13,355 bases of DNA from CAZDYP01 sp964509505 (GTDB lineage Bacteria; Chloroflexota; Anaerolineae; JACRMK01): assembly GCA_964509505.1 (NCBI GenBank), contig CAZDYP010000154.1, positions 1-13,355 of the forward strand. The letters run 5' to 3'. The position numbers were made by a program, and so were the translations under genes. Shown piece after piece: positions 4,900 through 10,613 of the stretch; position 1 is the stretch's first letter, and each line of letters begins with the position of its first letter. The notes under the pieces were generated by a model, which was not told where the DNA came from, did no database searches, and saw only the letters and a program-made list of their open reading frames with translations.

Positions 4900-7740
4900 A
4901 TGAAGCTGCCCCGCCTTCTCCAATCCGATTACCTTTTGCTCGCCTTGTTCACTATCCCCGCCATCTTGCCGCTCGTCTTGAACGCTGGCTTGCCCAACAC
5001 AGCCGATGGCGCATTGCACGTGTATCGCACCTTTGAGTTGGATCGCGCATGGCACGATGGCGTCGCCTATCCACGCATCGCGCCCGACTTTGCGTATGGC
5101 TACGGTTACGCCATCTTCAATTACTACGCGCCGTTATTTTATTGGCTCGGCAACATCCTCCACACGAACAATTTGAACTTTGAACATGCGGTCAAAGCCG
5201 CCATCATCGTGATTTTCTATCTCTATCCGCTAGGCATGTATCTGCTCGTGAGAGACCTGACAAGTTTCCACGCTTCGCGCCTGTCAGATCTTGAGCAATC
5301 TCGGAAAGCGGCGCTGGTAAGCGGCATTGCCTATTTGTATGCGCCCTATCATTTCTACGAAGCGTTCATTCAGGGCGACTATCCGCAATTTCTTGCGTTA
5401 GCCATCGTGCCATTTTGTTTATGGGCTGCAACGCCCCTCTCCTTATCAGAGAGAGGTGTTGGGGGTGAAGGTCAATTCCGTTTCTTCTCCTTCATCCTCG
5501 CTTACGCCGCGCTCGTCCTCGCGCACAACATCACCGCCCTCATCGCCACCCCGCTCATTGGCGCATACATGCTTTTCATTCTTTTCTCTTTGAGTCTCGA
5601 ACGCAATCCGCAAGTCGCAAGTCGCAAGTCGCAATTCATAAATCATTTCACGTTTCACGCTTCACGCCTCACGCTCGCCATCGCCCTCTCCGTCGCGCTC
5701 ACCGCCTTCTTCTGGCTGCCTGCACTCGGCGAGCAACGCTACGTCCGCATCGAGCGTTTGACGCAAGGCTTCTTTCATTTCGAGAATTATTTCTTGACCG
5801 CGCGCGAGATCTTGTCACCCAATGTGCCTCCTGACCTTGCGGGCGTCAATCCGTACATCCCCTTCAATCTCGGACCCTCTTTGCTCATCATTGCCACACT
5901 CGGTTTCATAGCCGCACTCACGAGGCGCGTTGGGCGTCACGCTACATGGACAAGCCTCGCGCCATACATTTTTTTCGTGGGGCTGACGCTCGCGATGGCT
6001 GCGATGACGTTACCCATCTCCACGCCGTTGTGGGAACATCTGCCGCTCTTGCCACTCACCGAATTTCCTTGGCGCTTCATCGGTCTCGCCGCGATTCCAT
6101 TGGCGATGTTAGTCGGTTTAGCGACGCAAGAAATTAAGAATTGGTGGTTAGACGTTAGAAGCTGGAAGTTGCCCAATGCTGAAGCGCCGCCTCGCTACCT
6201 TCACTCTTTAATCTTTAGCTTTTTGAGCGCCTTTATCATCCTCGACAACTTCGTGTATCTTTTTCCACGCACGCCCTTCTTGCCGTACGGCACACCAACC
6301 TTACGCGACATCGCGGAGTTCGAAATGAACACACAAGCGCTAGGCACCACGAGCGCGGGCGAATACTTGCCCTTGTGGACGCAGCGCCGCATGTACGACT
6401 CGCCGCTCATGGAATCGTTGCGCGCGAATCGCATCCCACGCTACCTCGACCGCGCTGCGTTGCCCGCCGCTGTGTCCGCGCAAATGCTCGAACAAAATGT
6501 GATTCATGAAACGCATCGCGTGACAAGCACCGCCTCATTTTTGCTACACACGCGGCGCATCTACTTCCCCGGCTGGACGGCGACCATTGACGGACAACCC
6601 GCGCCGCTCGACCTCGCCGCGCCTTATGGCACCATGCGCGTCAACGTGCCTGCGGGTTCGCACACAGTCACATTTGCCTTTGGGCAAACACGCTTGCGAC
6701 AATTGGCAGATGGCATATCACTGATAGCGTTGGTATCAGGCATCGCTATTGCCGTGTGGCAATGGCGACGACGACGCGAGACACAATTTGTATTAGAGAC
6801 AAACCCCTCTCTATTCCCTTATCCCCTGCACGGCATTGCTCTTGCGCTCATCGTCTTTTATTTCATTGCGCCGTCGTTGGGTTTCGTGCGAGTCTCGCCG
6901 TTGCCACACGTGATTGGCGCACAGCAACCACGCAATGACCATCTCGGTGATGAGTTCCGCTTGTTAGGCTATGATGTGTCCCCATCTAGTCTCACCGCCG
7001 GCGAGTCGCTCACGCTCGCATTCTACTGGCAACCGTTGCGCGTCATCACCAAAGACTATGCCGTGTTCGTCCAGCTCGCTCATCCGCAAACGCTCATTCC
7101 CATCGCCGAGACGAAACGCGCGCATCCGGGCAACATCTTGACCATTGATCTACCGCTCTCGCTCTACGTGCGCGATACGCATGTATTAACGACGACGCCC
7201 AACATCGAGCCAGGTGTGTATTGGCTGCGCGTGGGTATGGTGGACACGCGCTCCAATCAGTCATTGCAAGTCACGCAGCCGGATGGCGCGCGGCGCGGCG
7301 CAGTGAACTTGCAAACCGTGCGCGTGCGCCGTGCGACGCCGGTTGACCTAAACGGTGTCACGCGTACCCAAGCGCGTTTTGGCGAAGTCGAACTCGTCGG
7401 TTATAAACTCGTCGCCAATCTGTTGACGCTCTATTGGCGCGCGGCGCGCACACCACAAAACGATGCGACGGTATTCGTGCATCTGCTCAACGACGACCAG
7501 CAGCTCGTCGCCACGTTTGATAGTCCACCGACGAATGGCTTGCTGCCGATGCGCGCGTGGAGCAAAGACGAGCTCATCGCCGACCATCGCCTCATCACAC
7601 CCAAGACCTCCGGTACATTTCGCCTCGCCATTGGTCTCTACGACCCGCAAACCTTGCAACGCTATCCTGCTACACTAAATGGGCAACGCCTGCCCAACGA
7701 TGCGTATGTGTTAGAGCGCACGCTTGAAGTCAAGCCGTGA
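4900..7740 (+). CDS. Large polytopic membrane protein, PTPS-related/GT-C-like, with two C-terminal beta domains
   Basis: 946 aa from ATG 4900; an upstream TTG (4861) is rejected because of the TATAAT at 4887. The N-terminal half has about ten hydrophobic helices with GT-C-like features: an early Asp in NTADGALHVYRTFELDRAW and the YGYGYAIFNYYAPLFYWLG loop. This matches the bacterial membrane family annotated as 6-pyruvoyl-tetrahydropterin synthase-related, which is common in Chloroflexota and presumed to handle lipid-linked sugars. A periplasmic segment (about 480-600) precedes another span. Two similar beta-rich modules follow, starting near 680 (FRLLGYDVSPSSLTAGESLTL) and 825 (VELVGYKLVANLLTLYW). 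Odd feature: four repeat-derived in-frame stretches lie between helices, at about residues 119-135, 178-191, 235-258 and 411-424. The function is inferred from fold only. The second membrane protein follows after 120 bp and may be a partner. Confidence 0.85.
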   Translation: MKLPRLLQSDYLLLALFTIPAILPLVLNAGLPNTADGALHVYRTFELDRAWHDGVAYPRIAPDFAYGYGYAIFNYYAPLFYWLGNILHTNNLNFEHAVKAAIIVIFYLYPLGMYLLVRDLTSFHASRLSDLEQSRKAALVSGIAYLYAPYHFYEAFIQGDYPQFLALAIVPFCLWAATPLSLSERGVGGEGQFRFFSFILAYAALVLAHNITALIATPLIGAYMLFILFSLSLERNPQVASRKSQFINHFTFHASRLTLAIALSVALTAFFWLPALGEQRYVRIERLTQGFFHFENYFLTAREILSPNVPPDLAGVNPYIPFNLGPSLLIIATLGFIAALTRRVGRHATWTSLAPYIFFVGLTLAMAAMTLPISTPLWEHLPLLPLTEFPWRFIGLAAIPLAMLVGLATQEIKNWWLDVRSWKLPNAEAPPRYLHSLIFSFLSAFIILDNFVYLFPRTPFLPYGTPTLRDIAEFEMNTQALGTTSAGEYLPLWTQRRMYDSPLMESLRANRIPRYLDRAALPAAVSAQMLEQNVIHETHRVTSTASFLLHTRRIYFPGWTATIDGQPAPLDLAAPYGTMRVNVPAGSHTVTFAFGQTRLRQLADGISLIALVSGIAIAVWQWRRRRETQFVLETNPSLFPYPLHGIALALIVFYFIAPSLGFVRVSPLPHVIGAQQPRNDHLGDEFRLLGYDVSPSSLTAGESLTLAFYWQPLRVITKDYAVFVQLAHPQTLIPIAETKRAHPGNILTIDLPLSLYVRDTHVLTTTPNIEPGVYWLRVGMVDTRSNQSLQVTQPDGARRGAVNLQTVRVRRATPVDLNGVTRTQARFGEVELVGYKLVANLLTLYWRAARTPQNDATVFVHLLNDDQQLVATFDSPPTNGLLPMRAWSKDELIADHRLITPKTSGTFRLAIGLYDPQTLQRYPATLNGQRLPNDAYVLERTLEVKP
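5255..5287. repeat. In-frame repeat-like segment encoding HASRL (copy 1)
   Basis: CACGCTTCGCGCCT (5269-5282) is identical to 8539-8552 and differs by one base from 5656-5669. All three are read in the same phase as HASRL. It is flanked by a 6-bp inverted match, CTGACA (5257-5262) and TGTCAG (5282-5287). It interrupts a stretch (LLVRDL, then RKAALVSGIAYLYAPY) that would read smoothly without it. Confidence 0.5.
5431..5472. repeat. 42-bp in-frame hairpin element encoding TPLSLSERGVGGEG
   Basis: CCTCTC (5436-5441) and GAGAGG (5451-5456) form a stem, followed by a G-rich tail GTGTTGGGGGTGAAGG. Its 14 codons give a hydrophilic peptide between two hydrophobic helices (FCLWAA before, FFSFILAYAALV after). 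The CCCCTCTCC / GAGAGG / TTGGGGGTGA layout matches a widespread bacterial intergenic repeat type, here read as protein. Confidence 0.65.
5603..5672. repeat. Ten-unit heptanucleotide tract inside the membrane protein gene
   Basis: The DNA is phased in sevens: GCAATCC, three GCAAGTC, GCAATTC, ATAAATC, ATTTCAC, then GTTTCAC, GCTTCAC, GCCTCAC. It is translated as about 23 polar and basic residues (from NPQVASRKSQF to FHASRL) between two hydrophobic helices. Confidence 0.85.
6132..6173. repeat. Six-unit heptanucleotide tract inside the membrane protein gene
   Basis: Units AATTAAG, AATTGGT, GGTTAGA, CGTTAGA, AGCTGGA and AGTTGCC (42 bp) encode EIKNWWLDVRSWKL, a hydrophilic loop after the helix AAIPLAMLVGLAT. 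The units differ in sequence from the GTTCACG type but share the 7-bp period. Confidence 0.65.
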
Positions 7741-7749
7741 AACGCGCGG

Positions 7750-7862
7750 CGTGAAATGCGAAACGCAAGCTCTAATATCTAATACCTCATATCCCAATCA
7801 CGTTTCACACATCACACACTCCCCCATCACTAATTACTAATTGCCAATTACCCATTTCCCAT
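7750..7862. repeat. Intergenic heptamer tract running into the start codon
   Basis: About sixteen consecutive units of seven (one of eight), for example TCTAATA twice, CCTCATA, CACGTTT, CACTAAT, TACTAAT, TGCCAAT, TACCCAT and TTCCCAT. The first two bases of the ATG at 7861 are the end of the last unit. It fills nearly the whole gap between the two membrane protein genes. It contains no Shine-Dalgarno sequence and no clear promoter. Confidence 0.8.
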
Positions 7863-9561
7863 GCGCCACTCAATCTCTGTCCTCCTCGCCTACACGTGCC
7901 TCGCCCTCCTCGCCTCACATCCGTTATGGCAGTGGGTTGGCGAACGCGTGCCGGGCGACATCGGCGACCCCGTGTTGAATGTATATATTCTCGCATGGGA
8001 TACACGCGCACTGAGCGCCGACCTGCTCACTGTGTTTCATGCGAACATCTTTTATCCATTGCCCAACACGCTCGCTTACTCCGAAAACCTCATCGGCAGT
8101 GCGTTGCTCGCCTTACCCATCGCGCTGTTGAGCGGTCAACCCATCATCACCTACAACTTCGTGTATCTGTCGAGTTTCACGCTGGCAGGCTTTGGCATGT
8201 ATCTGCTCATCCTGCATTGGACGCGCCAACGCGCTGCCGCTTTCATCGCTGGCATCGCCTTCGCCTTCGCGCCCTATCGCCTCGCGTCGCTCGCGCACAT
8301 TCAGTTGTTGACGGCGCAATGGTTGCCGTTCATCGCGTATAGCGGCTGGCGAATCGCGGATGGTCGCTGGCAAAGAAACAAGCGCACGCTATTGATTTTG
8401 TTTTTCGTTTTTCTCTGGCTGCAAATTGCATCGTCCTTACACGGTGCGCTCTTCGCCATGTTCCTCATCGCCGCTTTCTTCATCTCGCATCTGCTCCGCC
8501 TCTTACGCTCCACGGTTCACGGTTCACGATTCACGGTTCACGCTTCGCGCCTCACGGTTCACGGTTCACGGTTCACGCATCTCCTCTTATTTCCCCTAAT
8601 CTCCCTCATGTCCTTTATACTGCTTTTGCTTCCACTCGTTTTACCGTATCTCGCCGTCATGCCCGAACTGCGCGCAGCGCGCCCGCCTGACGTTGCTTTA
8701 TCGTTTCTCGCGCAGCCCACCGATTTTCTCGCAGCGTTCCCGTGGAATCGGCTCTTCGGCGCGATGACCGCAATGTTTCGGAATCGTGAAGGCTTCGTCG
8801 AAGAACAAACGTTGTTCATGGGCATCGTCGCGCCGTTGCTCGCGTTGCCTGGGCTATGGCGGCGCAATTGGGTCGTTGGATGGTTAGGTGGTTTGATGGT
8901 TGGAAGCGCGCTCCTCATGACGAGCGCATTATTTGTGCAATGGCTGCCGCTGACGAGCCTCATGCGCGTGCCATCGCGCTGGGGCGTCGTGCTGACGTTC
9001 GCATTGGCAGGGCTATGCGGTTTAGGTGTGGCGCACATCAGACCTCACAGATTTTCGAAACCCGTGAGGTTTTGGCTGTTCAGCAGCATCGCTATACTCG
9101 TGTTCGTTGAAGGTTTCTCTGCGCCGATCCCACTCGCAAAACTTGGCTTGCTACAAATGTTGCCTCCTGTGTATCATTATCTCGCGCAACTGCCTGACCG
9201 CGCCGCCATCCTCGAACTGCCGCTGTACGTCGCGCCCGACGCCGAGTTCCCCGAAGCGAAACGCATGGTTGCGACGGCGCTGCATGGACACCCACTCGTC
9301 AATGGCTATTCGGGCTTCACCCCCGCGCGGCAAATAGAGCTCGCCGCGCGCTTGAAAAATTTTCCCGATCATGTTTCACTCACCGCATTGCGTGAGCTGC
9401 GTCAACAAGGTGTGCGCTATCTCATTGTCCATTCAGGCGAGCCAGGCTTGCCGCGCCGCGAATGGGTGCAGACGAACCGTGAGCGCGCGAAGCAATCGGG
9501 TCTGTTGCGTTTCATGCAATCGTTCAATGACGATGATTTATTCGAGATTGTGAGTGAATAG
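7861..9561 (+). CDS. Polytopic membrane protein, GT-C-like (glycosyltransferase-type) fold
   Basis: 566 aa with about ten hydrophobic helices. The first extracytoplasmic loop has an acidic GDIGDPVLNVYILAWD motif, as in GT-C glycosyltransferases that use lipid-linked sugars. NIFYPLPNTLAYSENLIGSALLALP and the APYRLASLAHIQLLTAQWLPF loop also fit that family in Chloroflexota. The soluble C-terminal part (from about 425) has ILELPLYV, a MVATALHGHPLVNGYSGF stretch and a VRYLIVHSGE strand. The specific substrate is unknown. The start lies in a heptamer tract without a ribosome binding site. ATG 7861 is preferred because it begins right at the first helix. Two in-frame repeats are embedded: nine heptamers (residues 219-239) and a 33-bp palindrome (residues 394-404), both in loops between helices. 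Confidence 0.8.
   Translation: MRHSISVLLAYTCLALLASHPLWQWVGERVPGDIGDPVLNVYILAWDTRALSADLLTVFHANIFYPLPNTLAYSENLIGSALLALPIALLSGQPIITYNFVYLSSFTLAGFGMYLLILHWTRQRAAAFIAGIAFAFAPYRLASLAHIQLLTAQWLPFIAYSGWRIADGRWQRNKRTLLILFFVFLWLQIASSLHGALFAMFLIAAFFISHLLRLLRSTVHGSRFTVHASRLTVHGSRFTHLLLFPLISLMSFILLLLPLVLPYLAVMPELRAARPPDVALSFLAQPTDFLAAFPWNRLFGAMTAMFRNREGFVEEQTLFMGIVAPLLALPGLWRRNWVVGWLGGLMVGSALLMTSALFVQWLPLTSLMRVPSRWGVVLTFALAGLCGLGVAHIRPHRFSKPVRFWLFSSIAILVFVEGFSAPIPLAKLGLLQMLPPVYHYLAQLPDRAAILELPLYVAPDAEFPEAKRMVATALHGHPLVNGYSGFTPARQIELAARLKNFPDHVSLTALRELRQQGVRYLIVHSGEPGLPRREWVQTNRERAKQSGLLRFMQSFNDDDLFEIVSE
8515..8577. repeat. Nine-heptamer in-frame tract (63 bp, 21 codons)
   Basis: Nine units of seven: GTTCACG repeated six times, with the variants ATTCACG, CTTCGCG and CCTCACG. 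Because three heptamers equal seven codons, the protein shows a seven-residue repeat: VHGSRFT, VHASRLT, VHGSRFT. The tract starts and ends exactly on codon boundaries. It sits in a loop between hydrophobic helices (FFISHLLRLLRS before, HLLLFPLISLMSF after). Confidence 0.92.
9040..9072. repeat. 33-bp in-frame palindromic element, copy A (imperfect)
   Basis: Centred on C9056. Of 15 arm pairs, 12 are Watson-Crick, one is G-T and two are mismatched. It occupies 11 codons, RPHRFSKPVRF (residues 394-404), between a predicted helix (VVLTFALAGLCGLGV) and the next (WLFSSIAILVFVEG). It has the same length and codon phase as the copy in the S9 gene at 11604-11636. Confidence 0.8.
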
Positions 9562-9569
9562 AGTAAGAT
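9541..9569 (+). promoter_or_regulatory. Possible promoter of the methyltransferase gene
   Basis: TTCGAG (9541-9546), 17 bp, TAAGAT (9564-9569). It overlaps the end of the preceding coding region, and transcription would start about 30 bases before ATG 9607. The match is modest. Confidence 0.3.
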
Positions 9570-9606
9570 AGTTGCCCTTGAATGACTACGATTGCGAGAA
9601 ATCGCC

Positions 9607-10461
9607 ATGCAAAACATAGCTTGTGATATTCCGCAGCTGCGCGCAGCGCGCAAACTGAAAGAGACGGCGACGCCTTACGACACCGCACAGCGCAAACTCT
9701 ACTATCATCACAAAAACGTCTGGCTCTTTCAGGGCGACGCGCGCGAGGCAAAACTCTTCGACCAAGAGTTTGTTGACCTCATCGTAACCTCGCCGCCCTA
9801 CAACGTCGGCGTGGATTATCAATCGCATGACGACACGCTGAGTTACGACGACTATCTGAAATTTTCGGAACGTTGGTTGTCGAATTGCTATCGTTGGAGC
9901 AAGCCGCAAGCGCGACTGTTGCTCAACATCCCGCTCGACAAGAACAAGGGCGGGCAACACAGCGTCGGCGCGGACGTGACGACGATAGCGAAAGACGTAG
10001 GCTGGCGCTATCACACGACGATTGTGTGGCACGAGGGCAACATCTCGCGCCGCACCGCTTGGGGGTCGTGGCAATCAGCGTCCGCGCCCTTTGTGATTGC
10101 GCCCGTCGAGCTGATCGTCGTGTTGTACAAAGAGCAATGGAAGAAGACAGGCGGCACGAAGCAATCCGACATCACGCGCGATGAGTTCATGCAGTGGACG
10201 AACGGCGTGTGGACATTCAACGGCGAGAGCAAGAAGCGCGTCGGTCATCCTGCGCCGTTTCCGCGCGAGCTGCCGCGTCGCTGCATCAAGCTGTTCAGTT
10301 ACGTGAACGATGTCGTCTTTGATCCGTTCTGCGGGAGCGGCACGACACTGCTTGAAGCATATCGGAATCAGCGCAGGGGAGTGGGCGTGGAGATTGATGA
10401 GGGGTATTGTGCGTTGGCGAGGAAGAGAATTGAGGGAGAAACTCAAGAAGTCCAAAAATAA
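9607..10461 (+). CDS. Orphan beta-class DNA methyltransferase (N4-cytosine or N6-adenine)
   Basis: 284 aa from ATG 9607; a TTG at 9592 in the same frame would add five residues. The catalytic motif IV TSPPYN is at residues 61-66 and comes before the AdoMet-binding motif I DPFCGSGTT (from residue 239). That motif order defines the beta class. TSPPY suggests N4-cytosine methylation, but N6-adenine is possible. WGSWQSASAP and the HPAPFPRELPRRCIKLFSY segment are typical of this family. No restriction endonuclease or specificity subunit is near, so it is probably a solitary methyltransferase affecting replication, repair or gene expression, or a relic of a restriction system. It lies 45 bp after the membrane protein, and its stop codon overlaps the T-tract of the opposite-strand small RNA terminator. 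Confidence 0.92.
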   Translation: MQNIACDIPQLRAARKLKETATPYDTAQRKLYYHHKNVWLFQGDAREAKLFDQEFVDLIVTSPPYNVGVDYQSHDDTLSYDDYLKFSERWLSNCYRWSKPQARLLLNIPLDKNKGGQHSVGADVTTIAKDVGWRYHTTIVWHEGNISRRTAWGSWQSASAPFVIAPVELIVVLYKEQWKKTGGTKQSDITRDEFMQWTNGVWTFNGESKKRVGHPAPFPRELPRRCIKLFSYVNDVVFDPFCGSGTTLLEAYRNQRRGVGVEIDEGYCALARKRIEGETQEVQK

Positions 10462-10559
10462 AAAACCTCCATACATAAGCTTGCGCCTATGCAGAGGGAG
10501 GAGGAGCCTAGAGCCTTGCGGCCCACCCACCCATACGGGCAGTATTTCGGCTGTACTTT
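10454..10559 (-). ncRNA. Candidate small RNA of about 105 nt, unknown family
   Basis: The minus strand has TTGACA-17 bp-TACAAT (10566-10594) and, 100 bases downstream, a hairpin followed by TTTTTTATTTTT. The predicted start is near A10559 and the end near 10454-10460. Inside are a stem GGGCC-GCAA-GGCTC (10511-10524, with one G-U pair), a G-rich GGGTGGGTGGG (10522-10532), and a C/U-rich CTCCTCCTCCCTC (10494-10506) that is complementary to ribosome binding sites. The G-rich and C-rich tracts can also pair with each other (9 of 11), so two folds compete. The only ORF is 8 codons without a ribosome binding site. It does not look like SRP, 6S, tmRNA or RNase P RNA. Confidence 0.6.
10459..10501 (-). 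terminator. Intrinsic terminator ending the minus-strand small RNA
   Basis: On the minus strand, outer pair CCTCC with GGAGG (10497-10501 and 10466-10470), inner stem CATAGGC and GCTTATG (10485-10491 and 10474-10480) closed by a GCAA tetraloop, then TTTTTTATTTTT. The plus strand has no T-run after the hairpin, so it acts on minus-strand transcripts. The T-run overlaps the methyltransferase stop codon. Confidence 0.75.
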
Positions 10560-10565
10560 GATTAC

Positions 10566-10594
10566 ATTGTATGCGTTGATGTGGCACATGTCAA
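10566..10594 (-). promoter_or_regulatory. Consensus promoter of the candidate small RNA
   Basis: Perfect TTGACA (10589-10594), exactly 17 bp, and TACAAT (10566-10571) on the minus strand. The spacer contains the palindrome ATGTG-G-CACAT (10579-10589), a possible operator. It lies directly in front of the S9 gene, which reads the other way. Confidence 0.75.
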
Positions 10595-10597
10595 ATA

Positions 10598-10609
10598 TTT
10601 TTGAGAGAG
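10598..10609 (+). promoter_or_regulatory. Ribosome binding site of the S9 peptidase gene
   Basis: GAGAGAGG lies about five bases before ATG 10614 and supports that start. Confidence 0.65.
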
Positions 10610-10613
10610 GTCA

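Noticed and set aside
4654..5055. Minus-strand ORF of 133 codons
   Set aside because: It runs through the tRNA-Asn gene, its promoter and its terminator, so it cannot be a real gene.
8515..8577. CRISPR-like array
   Set aside because: Units are 7 bp and contiguous with no spacers, and they are translated within a coding region.
10510..10536. Eight-codon leader peptide (MGGWAARL) inside the small RNA
   Set aside because: It has no ribosome binding site, and no gene follows on that strand for it to attenuate.
10462..10613. Riboswitch or leader upstream of the S9 gene on the plus strand
   Set aside because: No known aptamer core was recognised. The promoter and terminator in this stretch both face the minus strand.
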